Source: Planctomycetia bacterium (GTDB lineage Bacteria > Planctomycetota > Planctomycetia > Pirellulales > UBA1268). Taken from it: 64,000 nt of DNA. Both the position numbers and the translations under genes were made by a program. Each line of letters opens with the position of its first letter. Positions within the stretch are counted from its first letter, which is position 1. Positions 25,299 to 32,725 of the stretch are shown in pieces. Below the pieces are notes generated by a model. It did not search any database, was not told the origin of the DNA, and saw nothing but the letters and a program-made list of their open reading frames with translations. The stretch is from NCBI GenBank assembly GCA_026401035.1, contig JAPLNR010000074.1, positions 1-64,000 on the forward strand, read 5' to 3'.

Positions 25299-27410
25299 AT
25301 GAAAGATAGAACCGGGGTGTACACGCTGACGATCCTGGCATTGCTTCTCTGGGCCGTGTCCAGCGTGTCCGCCGCTCAACTTCCACAGAGATTTCCGTAC
25401 CAGAAGACGTTGCGCGATTATCTGGCCACGCTGACGGAAGCGGACTTCACGCTTGAGCTCAAGCCCGTGACGTACGTCGAATCGCACTTCGCCGACATCG
25501 ACACGGTGGGGCGCTACTGGATGCTCTTCCTGGGCGGCGACCTGGACGTGCCGGACCACAAGGGCATCGGGGTGTTGCCGAAGCATTTCACGCTCGCCGC
25601 CATCGAGGCGGGCGCCGGCGCGAACGTCAGCCCCGAGCGAGGCGGGTTCATGGACCCGAAGGAAGTTGCGTGGTGGACGCAGTGGGACTACCCGGGCAAT
25701 CCGTATTTCGGCTCGAAGCCGCTCAAGCTGCGCGCGTTCGTCATGGCCGCCGCGGACATGATCATGCAGGACGAGGAGCACGAGAACGGCGCGAACCTGC
25801 GATCCGACTACCTCGGCGGCAGTATGATCCGCTTCGCCTACACGTATCGCGCGACCCGCGATGCGGTACCAGAGAGTGTGAGCAAGGCGTACGCCGAGGG
25901 GCTGACTCGCATGTTCGAGAAGCTTGAGAAGATGCCGCCGCGCGGTTCCGGCGGATCCGACATGGAATTCTTTCAACTGTCGGGCATGTGGTACGCCGCC
26001 GACGCGCTTGGCGACGATTTCATGAAGCGCGCGGTGACGCGCGCACACGTCGTGATCGACACGATCACCAGTAAGACGGGGTACGAGAAGCACGGGCACG
26101 CGTTTGACGTCTCATATCAGGGCATTGCGCTTCGGTTCCTGACCTGGGGCGCGATGCTGTACCGGGACGACGGCGTCAACGCGGCGCTGCACAAGATGCT
26201 CGTGCTGAAATCGCACCTGTCGTTTCCCGAGCCGGGAGGCGGCCTCTACGGGCCGACGCATTTCAACACCGGCACCGCCGCGGACGCCCCGGGCGATCAA
26301 TGGGCCTGGGTCTCGCGCGACTTCGCGATGTCGATGATCGACGACCTGGCGCTCTACACGATCTGGTCGCGCGTCGGGCTACCGGACGAGGCGAAAATGC
26401 GCGACGCCGTCAAGGCCGGCATCGCGCGCATCGGCGGGGCCGAGACGAACGCCGCCGCCCCGGGGCCCTGGAAGGAGGTCCACTGGACCAGCACGCTGAA
26501 CTACGCCTACGACCTCTACCAGCCGGGTTTCAATGTGAAACTCGCCGGGCTTGCGAAGGCCGGCTCGCCCCTGACGAAGCCGCTCTACAGCCGGCCCGGA
26601 AATTTCATCCGCGATCTCAACGGCGGCGGCGAATTCCTTGCGGCGAAGTTCGACGATTTCGCCGTGGTGATCCACACCGGCGCGCTGGCGTTGCATTGGG
26701 CGAGCGGCGTGTCGGGGAAATCCGGCGGCGCGATCTCGGCCTTGTGGACGCCCGTATGCGGTTCGGCGATCCTCGGACGCTGCCGCGCGACGCAGAGCGC
26801 CGCACCCGATGAATGGACCGATGCGAACAAGCGCGGGCCGTACACGTGGGCCGTGCACGCGATCACGGGGCGGGGCACCAAGGGAAACTATTTCTCGTCA
26901 GCGCGCATCCTCGATGCCGCATCGCAATACAAGATCGATGGGGACCGGAGCGCGGTGGTGACGATCAGCGGCAATCTTGGGACCAGCGCGACGGCCGACC
27001 CGCAGGATGAGCTGAAGGGCACGAACCTCTACACGCGCGAGATCCATATCGACAAGTCGGGCGTGTCCGTGGCCTCCGGTCTGACGCTCAACGCCGGCGA
27101 CGCGCTCCAGGAAGTGTGGGAGATCATCCCGGCGCACTGCGGTCCGCAGGCCGCGGCCGCGGAGATCGCGTTTCGCGTCAACGGCGCGTGGCAGCCGGCG
27201 ACGAATGCCGTGGTGGAGGCCGACCTCGTCCGCATCACGCGCTACGGCGCCCCCGTCTTCGTCACCCTGGAAAAACCCCGCCGCATGAAAGCGAGCGACG
27301 GTTTCGAACCGGGCGCGCACGGCAACGTGGCGATTCGAAACATCATGATTGATCTCCTGCCCGTTTCCGGCCAGGCGGCATCCGTGACATACAAGATCAC
27401 GGCAAAGTAA
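25299..27410 (+). CDS. Secreted protein with predicted helical toroid and C-terminal beta-sandwich
   Basis: This encodes 703 residues from an ATG preceded by AAGGAAG; an in-frame TTG at 25260 is less likely. A signal peptide ends SSVSAAQL. The first 400 residues are helix-rich with Trp/Tyr motifs (VGRYWMLFLGGDLDVPD, FFQLSGMWYAADALGDDF), and the last 250 are beta-rich (KSGGAISALWTPVCGSAIL). The latter resembles GGGAICQLTVPGRGPVL in the protein at 1718-5464, so the two may share an alpha/alpha-toroid plus sandwich architecture seen in polysaccharide lyases. Arg is mostly encoded by CGC, unlike neighbouring genes with frequent CGG, hinting at transfer from another lineage. Function unknown. Confidence 0.82.
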   Translation: MKDRTGVYTLTILALLLWAVSSVSAAQLPQRFPYQKTLRDYLATLTEADFTLELKPVTYVESHFADIDTVGRYWMLFLGGDLDVPDHKGIGVLPKHFTLAAIEAGAGANVSPERGGFMDPKEVAWWTQWDYPGNPYFGSKPLKLRAFVMAAADMIMQDEEHENGANLRSDYLGGSMIRFAYTYRATRDAVPESVSKAYAEGLTRMFEKLEKMPPRGSGGSDMEFFQLSGMWYAADALGDDFMKRAVTRAHVVIDTITSKTGYEKHGHAFDVSYQGIALRFLTWGAMLYRDDGVNAALHKMLVLKSHLSFPEPGGGLYGPTHFNTGTAADAPGDQWAWVSRDFAMSMIDDLALYTIWSRVGLPDEAKMRDAVKAGIARIGGAETNAAAPGPWKEVHWTSTLNYAYDLYQPGFNVKLAGLAKAGSPLTKPLYSRPGNFIRDLNGGGEFLAAKFDDFAVVIHTGALALHWASGVSGKSGGAISALWTPVCGSAILGRCRATQSAAPDEWTDANKRGPYTWAVHAITGRGTKGNYFSSARILDAASQYKIDGDRSAVVTISGNLGTSATADPQDELKGTNLYTREIHIDKSGVSVASGLTLNAGDALQEVWEIIPAHCGPQAAAAEIAFRVNGAWQPATNAVVEADLVRITRYGAPVFVTLEKPRRMKASDGFEPGAHGNVAIRNIMIDLLPVSGQAASVTYKITAK

Positions 27411-27499
27411 ATGGACCGAAATTCGTGATTTCTATTTGACGGTTTCGTTGTCAGGTGCGAAGCGTTTGCATCGCCGCTTCTGTGGCCGGGGTCGCCCTC

Positions 27500-28301
27500 T
27501 GTGCCATTGATAGGTGAGACACCTGCCTTTCCCCTATTAGAGTAGAGGGCCAGGAGGAGGTGGGACGCAAGCCGGCAGCAACGGGCAGCAGCGTCCCGAT
27601 CCCGCGGTGCCCGAAAAGCAAGTCTGGACCTGGGACATCACGAAGCTCCTGGGGCCGGCCAAGTGGACCTCCAACTACCTCTACGTGATCCTCGACATCT
27701 GCAGCCGGCACGTCGTGGGTTGGATGCTCGCCCACCGGGAACCCCAGCACCTTGCCGAACGACTGATCCGCGAGACGGTCGTCAAGGAAGGCATCCACCG
27801 AGATCAGCTCACGATCCACAGCGACCGCGGCCCAGCCATGCGATCCCAGGCCGTGGCCCAGCTGCTGGCCACTCTCAGCGTGACGAAGTCGCACAGCAGA
27901 CCCCACGTCAGCGACGACAACCCCTTCTCCGAAAGCCAGTTCAAGACACTCAAGTACCGGCCTGACTTCCCGGACCGGTTCGCCGGCTATGACCACGGCC
28001 TCGACTTCTGCCGCGGGTTCTTCGACTGGCACAACGACGAGCACCGACACTCTGGAATAGGCCTGCTGACGCCGGCAGTCGTCCACACCGGCCACGCCGA
28101 AGCCGCCGTCGAGTCCCGCGCTTCGGTGCTGGTCGCCGCCCATGCCCGCCACCCCGAGCGGTTCGTCAGAGGCCTCCCGCGGCCGCTCAAGCCGGCTGCC
28201 GAGGTCTGGATCAACCCGCCCCAGAATCGGCCGCAAGTCCGCACACTGGAACTACCGCGCGACAGTAAATTCGTTTCGCAGGTGTCTCAAAGTCATTGAC
28301 A
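27500..28301 (+). mobile_element. Internally deleted IS3-family element with both inverted ends
   Basis: TGAGACACCTGC at 27515-27526 is exactly inverted at 28278-28289. Outside these the ends read TGTGCCATTGA and, inverted, TGTCAATGAC, starting with the TG typical of IS3 elements. The element is only about 800 bp, against 1.2-1.5 kb for intact members. It contains the C-terminal transposase region but no orfA and no start of orfB. No target duplication is evident. Confidence 0.75.
27607..28299 (+). pseudogene. IS3-family transposase orfB, 5'-truncated
   Basis: The frame encodes about 230 residues of an integrase-core (rve) domain: QVWTWDITKLLGP contains the first catalytic Asp, TIHSDRGPAM the second, and NPFSESQFKTLKYRPDFP the Glu. 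FFDWHNDEHRHSGIGLLTP is the conserved C-terminal motif. The N-terminal helix-turn-helix part and the frameshift-linked orfA are absent, and the first codon is only an internal GTG. The catalytic core appears intact, but the protein could not be a complete transposase. Confidence 0.85.
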
Positions 28302-28309
28302 CGTTCCGT

Positions 28310-28334
28310 TTCCCTTAGCTTGCGCTACGGGCTT
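28310..28334 (+). repeat. Dispersed repeat, copy 2
   Basis: TTCCCTTAGC followed by TTGCGCTACGGGCTT is shared exactly with 35276-35300 and, inverted with few changes, with 14604-14631. It lies between the IS3 relic and the stop of the HEAT-repeat gene. Confidence 0.6.
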
Positions 28335-28357
28335 GTAAGCAGAGGGAACCAGCCGTT

Positions 28358-30502
28358 TCAGAGCCCGGCCTTGTAGCGACGGGCCCTGTCGGCGAGGGCC
28401 GGGTCGGTGGTGATCTCGGCCACGCGGTCGAGGATTGCGTCGAAGCGGTCGGCATTCGGCTGCCGGAGCCCGCGATGATGCGCGAGCGCCACGAGCGCCC
28501 GGCAGGCGGCCTGCGGCTCGGCGGCTATGCGATCGCCCGCGTCGAGATAGCCCGCGATCCATTCGACGGCCGGCATCGAACGCACCACGGCGGCCGTCCG
28601 TTCGAGCACGAAGGCCCGGTCGTCCGGTTCGCCCGCCGCCGCGAGCGTCATCGCCTGCTTGAGCGACGCTAGCGTGGCATAAGCGGGCCGATCGCTCGGC
28701 AGACTGATCAGCCTCACATACGCCCGCAGCGCCCGCCGGCCGCGCGGCCGCGCCCCGGAATCGGCAAGCGACTCCTCGGCGATCCCCCGCAGCCTGTCGG
28801 CGACCTCGGCAGTGGGCCAGTTGCAGAGGCCCTCGATCGCCGCCTCGCGGATGGCGGGGTCGGTCGAGCGAAACCCCGCGTCGATGCGGGCGAGCGGCTC
28901 CGCGCCACCGAGCCGACCGACGAGCGGCAGCGACAGCGCATTTTCGAGCTTCGCCCGGTCGATCGCGGCGAGCACGATCTTCGCCGAATCCTGTCCGGCG
29001 TCAGCCCGCTTCGCCACCCGCGCGATCACGCGGCCGACCGCCTCGCGGCGGCCGGCATCGCGGGCTTCCGCGTAGATCGCCACGAGTTGTTCAAGCGACT
29101 CCTGCTTCGGCTCAGCAAGCCGCTCGATTCCCGCGATCGCAGGAATCGCGGCCGCCTCGTCGGCGGCCACCGCCATCTCTGCGAGCCTCTTCCAGGCCAA
29201 AGGGCCGCCCACATCGGCGAGCCCGCCGGCCAGTTCGCCGGCCGACGCCGACCCCTCGGCGATCGCCGCGATCGCCTGCTCGCCGACGAGGCCGCGGGGA
29301 ACTGTGGCGAGCACCTGTCGGGCGGCGGCCCGCACCGCGGGATCTTTGTCGGCCGCCGCCGCAACGATCGTGGGCACCGTGTCGACGTTGGCGACCATGC
29401 CGAGCGATTCGACCGCCGCGACCCGCACGTCGGCAGATGGATCGGCGGCGGCCCCGATGAGCAGCCGCTTGATGTCTGGCGACCGACGGCTACCGGCGGC
29501 AGCCACGATCGCGAGCCGCGCGCGCGGCGGGAGCGAAGCCGCGGCGGACGAGGCACGTGCGAGCGCCGCGTCGTCGAGATCGGCAAGCCGGCCGGAGGCC
29601 ACGATCCGGCGATCGTGATCGTCGGAGGCGAGCCAGTCGAGAATCATCGTGGATCGCGCGGCGGGATTCGCTGCGGCGACTTCGGCGAGCAGCGCCGGCT
29701 GACGAGTGGCCGACGGTTCGCCGACATCGGCCAGTCGCTTTCGCACGCTGGCGGCACTCGCGGCATCGCCACGCTTCGCGGCCGACTCCGCGGCCCGCAG
29801 AAGCGACTCGACGAGCACCCGCGGCGTGGGACGGCCGGCCGCGTCGGCAAGCGATCGCAGGGCGGCGAGCGCCGCGGCATCGCCAATATGTCCGAGGGCC
29901 TGCGGGGCCGCAGTGGCCACGGATGGGTCGGGTGATTTCGCGAGCGGCACGAGCTGCGGCACGGCCGCCGCATCGCGACGGCGGCCAAGCGCCGCGGCAA
30001 TGCCCGCCTGGAGCGGCGGCTTCGCCTTCGGGAGCGCCTCACGGAGCGCGGCGGCCGCCGCGGGATCGGCGATCGCCTCGAGCGCCTGCCGCGCCGCATC
30101 GGCGAGCGGCGCCTCGCCACGGGCGAGCGTGGCGGCCAGCATCGGCACCTCGGCAGCGGTGCCGGCGAACCGCAATTGCAGGCAGGCCCACTCCTTCGCA
30201 TCAGGCGTGGATGCGTCCGCCGCCATCATCGCCGCGAGCCGGGCCGCATGGGCCGCGCGGGTTTCGGGCGTGGCCATGCTCGCGATCTGCTCCTGCTCGA
30301 TAGCCAGGAGCGGCGCGACGTCGGCGCCAGCCCGCCAGGCCGCGGCCGCCTGCCACGCGGCAGGGGGGTCGGCGGCCGGGGACGTCGCGAAGAACAGCAG
30401 CGAAAAACAGCCAAACGCGAGTATCCCAAGAAAGCCCCCGGGGGGAGCCGGTGGGACGACGCGTTGCGAACACCCACGACGTTTTGAATGTATTTCCCGC
30501 AT
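28358..30502 (-). CDS. Secreted or membrane-anchored HEAT-repeat protein
   Basis: This encodes 714 residues (720 if the ATG at 30520 is used). A hydrophobic segment FLGILAFGCFSLLFFATS near the N-terminus is a signal or anchor. The rest is almost entirely HEAT-like helical repeats (e.g. ADPAAAAALREALPKA, DPSVATAAPQALGHIGD, DPSADVRVAAVESLGMVANV, DPAVRAAARQVLATV), expected to form a solenoid for protein-protein contacts. It is the last gene of the minus-strand group starting at 35044. Its final 100 residues are duplicated as a fragment at 36681-36983. The function is unknown. Confidence 0.85.
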   Translation of the reverse strand: MREIHSKRRGCSQRVVPPAPPGGFLGILAFGCFSLLFFATSPAADPPAAWQAAAAWRAGADVAPLLAIEQEQIASMATPETRAAHAARLAAMMAADASTPDAKEWACLQLRFAGTAAEVPMLAATLARGEAPLADAARQALEAIADPAAAAALREALPKAKPPLQAGIAAALGRRRDAAAVPQLVPLAKSPDPSVATAAPQALGHIGDAAALAALRSLADAAGRPTPRVLVESLLRAAESAAKRGDAASAASVRKRLADVGEPSATRQPALLAEVAAANPAARSTMILDWLASDDHDRRIVASGRLADLDDAALARASSAAASLPPRARLAIVAAAGSRRSPDIKRLLIGAAADPSADVRVAAVESLGMVANVDTVPTIVAAAADKDPAVRAAARQVLATVPRGLVGEQAIAAIAEGSASAGELAGGLADVGGPLAWKRLAEMAVAADEAAAIPAIAGIERLAEPKQESLEQLVAIYAEARDAGRREAVGRVIARVAKRADAGQDSAKIVLAAIDRAKLENALSLPLVGRLGGAEPLARIDAGFRSTDPAIREAAIEGLCNWPTAEVADRLRGIAEESLADSGARPRGRRALRAYVRLISLPSDRPAYATLASLKQAMTLAAAGEPDDRAFVLERTAAVVRSMPAVEWIAGYLDAGDRIAAEPQAACRALVALAHHRGLRQPNADRFDAILDRVAEITTDPALADRARRYKAGL

Positions 30503-30520
30503 GGTGATGGCTTGCGTCAT

Positions 30521-30540
30521 CCCGTCGGTTCCGCGACGGG
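30521..30540. terminator. Hairpin between oxidoreductase and HEAT-repeat genes
   Basis: CCCGTCG-GTTCCG-CGACGGG forms a perfect 7-bp stem, followed on the plus strand by CTTTT. It lies between the oxidoreductase stop (30560) and the HEAT gene start. It may attenuate transcription within the operon or reflect separate transcription units. Confidence 0.35.
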
Positions 30541-30559
30541 CTTTTGGAGTCGGTTGTTG

Positions 30560-31870
30560 TTACATCGCCCAGGGGCTGCGGAGCGGACGGTGGCGGAGGG
30601 CGTTGGCCTGTGGGTCGCCGGGAAACTCGCCGGCGTCCATATCCCAGCGGACCTTGCGGCCGAGCCGCAGCCCGATGTCGCACACGTTGCCGAGCGTGCT
30701 CGACGCATGGCCCACCTCGACCGGTGCGCCCGGATCCTGCCGCGTTCGCACGCTCCTGAAGAAGTCGGCGACGTGGGCGGTCACGGCGTCGTTATAGTCA
30801 GGCGCCCGATGGAGCTGTTCGTCGTCGGCGTCGAACTCGATCGACAAGAGCGAGGCGGGCTCCGCCACGATCCTCTCGCGGTTCACCCGCACCCAGCCCT
30901 TCTCCCCCACGAACCGCGTGCCGTGGGGATGCGGATTGTCGTCGTTGGAAAAGCTCACGACGAGGCCGCTGGGATACCGCAGCTGCATCTGCCAGGCGAT
31001 CCACGTGTCGGTCATGCCGCCCGGTGGCATGCCTCCCTTGCCCTCTGCCTCGAACGGCGCCGTGAGCACCTCGGGGCAGCCCCAGCCGGCGACGTCGAGG
31101 TAATGCACGCCCCAGTTCGAAATAAAGCCCGCGCAGTAGTGCGAGATCATGTACATCGCCAGCCACTCGCACCGCTGCGGATCATAGGGGATCATCGGCG
31201 CGGGGCCCGTCCACATCTCGTAGTCGAAGCCCGCCGGCGGCGGGCAGGGGGCCACAGCCGGATAGGCCCGGCCGCCGGGCACCGCCACCTCGATCCGGGA
31301 GATGCGGCCGAGGTGGCCGTTGCGGGCGAGCATGCAGGCCTGGCGAAACTGCTTCCAGCTCCGTTGCTGCGTGCCCGTCTGGAAGATCCGTCCGTGACGC
31401 CGAACGAGCCGGCAGATCTCCGCACCCTCCGCGATCGACCGCGTGACGGGCTTCTCGCCGTAGAGATCCTTCCCCGCCTCGAGGGCCCGCGCGAAGATCA
31501 CGCCGTGCCAGTGGTCGGGCATCGTGCCGAAGACGGCATCGACATCGGGCCGGTCGAGTAGCTCGCGGAAGTCGGAAAGGAGCGCGGGCTCCCCCTGCTT
31601 CGTCTGCTCCACAAGCCGCCCGGCAAGCTCGAGCCGGTCGCGGCGGCAGTCGCAGAGCGCCACGACGCGGTGGTCGCGGAGCGGCGCGGCGGCCCGCAGC
31701 AATTCCGAGCCCCGCGTGCCCGTGCCGATGAAGCCCACGCCGATCCGCTCGCTCGGCGGCAGGTGGCCGTCGAGGCCGAGCGCCGACGAGGGAACGACGA
31801 GCGGCGCCACCGCCGTGGCGGCGGCGGCTTTGAGCAGGCGACGGCGGGTGGTGCGGCGGGCGGTCGTCAT
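30560..31870 (-). CDS. Tat-exported Gfo/Idh/MocA family oxidoreductase
   Basis: This encodes 436 residues from an ATG with GGAGG 8 nt upstream; an earlier ATG at 31891 would place the ribosome-binding site inside the gene. The Tat signal is TTRRRLLKAAAATAVAP. The Rossmann motif IGVGFIGTGTRG and the EKP motif LYGEKPVTRS define the family, and the substrate domain contains ISNWGVHYLDVAGWG. It is predicted to be a periplasmic NAD(P)-dependent sugar oxidoreductase. It follows an isomerase/epimerase gene by 25 bp, a pairing common in planctomycete sugar operons, where the two may carry out linked oxidation and epimerisation of a glycan-derived sugar. Confidence 0.92.
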   Translation of the reverse strand: MTTARRTTRRRLLKAAAATAVAPLVVPSSALGLDGHLPPSERIGVGFIGTGTRGSELLRAAAPLRDHRVVALCDCRRDRLELAGRLVEQTKQGEPALLSDFRELLDRPDVDAVFGTMPDHWHGVIFARALEAGKDLYGEKPVTRSIAEGAEICRLVRRHGRIFQTGTQQRSWKQFRQACMLARNGHLGRISRIEVAVPGGRAYPAVAPCPPPAGFDYEMWTGPAPMIPYDPQRCEWLAMYMISHYCAGFISNWGVHYLDVAGWGCPEVLTAPFEAEGKGGMPPGGMTDTWIAWQMQLRYPSGLVVSFSNDDNPHPHGTRFVGEKGWVRVNRERIVAEPASLLSIEFDADDEQLHRAPDYNDAVTAHVADFFRSVRTRQDPGAPVEVGHASSTLGNVCDIGLRLGRKVRWDMDAGEFPGDPQANALRHRPLRSPWAM

Positions 31871-31895
31871 GGCGGAAACCTCCGAGGACAACAGC

Positions 31896-32723
31896 TCACA
31901 CGAGCGGCCCGAGATAATCGAGACTGCGCTTGGCCTGATCCGGCGTGCCGCATTCGACGGAGAAGACGATGTCGCGCGGCGTCTTCTCCTGTACGATGCC
32001 GATGATCCGCTTCCAGTCGAGCTCGCCCTCGCCGCAGGCGCAGCCCACCGGTGTGCCGGTCACCTTGCCCCGCTCGCTCTTGGAGTGGTCGGCCGAGATG
32101 TCCTTGGCGTGCAGGTGGACGAGCCGCGAGGCCACGCGATCCAGCCACGCATACACGTCCTCGCCGCAGAGGTAGGCGTTGCCGGTGTCGAGGTTGATGC
32201 CGATCGCCGGCGACTTCACGAGGTCGTAGATCTCGTCGAGGCCGTCGGGTGTCTTCGAATACTGGGCGTGGGGCTCGAGGCCGATCTTCACGCCCCGCCG
32301 CTCGGCCACGAACGCGGCCTCCTGGAGCGTGTACTTGATGAGCGTCATGTCTTCGGCCTTGGTGGTCCACTTGGCCTTGATGCCCTCGTCGGTGTTGACC
32401 ACCGGCACGCCGATCTCCGCCGCCACGCGGATCGCCATCTTGATGTATTCGCCGTGCACTTCGGGCCGGCCGAGCGGGCCGTGGGCCTGCAAGCCGGAGA
32501 TCGTCAGGCCCGCCTTGTCGCAGGCATCCTTGATCCGCCACGGGTCGTCGAACATCGACACGGTATGAAAATACCCCGCCTCGCTCATGAGTTCGCGGCC
32601 GAAGTGGACCATCGGCTCGATGTACTTGTAGCCCATCTTGCCGGCGTGCTCGACGGCCCATTCGAAGGGCTTGTCGCTCGAGCGGGAATATTCGGTATTG
32701 ATGCCGATCGCAATCTTGCCCAT
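31896..32723 (-). CDS. Sugar phosphate isomerase/epimerase (TIM-barrel, AP-endonuclease-2 fold)
   Basis: This encodes 275 residues without a signal peptide. Expected metal ligands of the xylose-isomerase-like TIM barrel are visible in KIGLEPHAQ (Glu), GINLDTGNAY (Asp), LVHLHAKDI (His) and VFSVECGT (Glu). The family covers epimerases, isomerases and inosose dehydratases. The gene lies 2 bp after the stop of the upstream fusion gene and 25 bp before the oxidoreductase gene, so it is operonic. The specific sugar is unknown. Confidence 0.92.
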   Translation of the reverse strand: MGKIAIGINTEYSRSSDKPFEWAVEHAGKMGYKYIEPMVHFGRELMSEAGYFHTVSMFDDPWRIKDACDKAGLTISGLQAHGPLGRPEVHGEYIKMAIRVAAEIGVPVVNTDEGIKAKWTTKAEDMTLIKYTLQEAAFVAERRGVKIGLEPHAQYSKTPDGLDEIYDLVKSPAIGINLDTGNAYLCGEDVYAWLDRVASRLVHLHAKDISADHSKSERGKVTGTPVGCACGEGELDWKRIIGIVQEKTPRDIVFSVECGTPDQAKRSLDYLGPLV

Positions 32724-32725
32724 CG

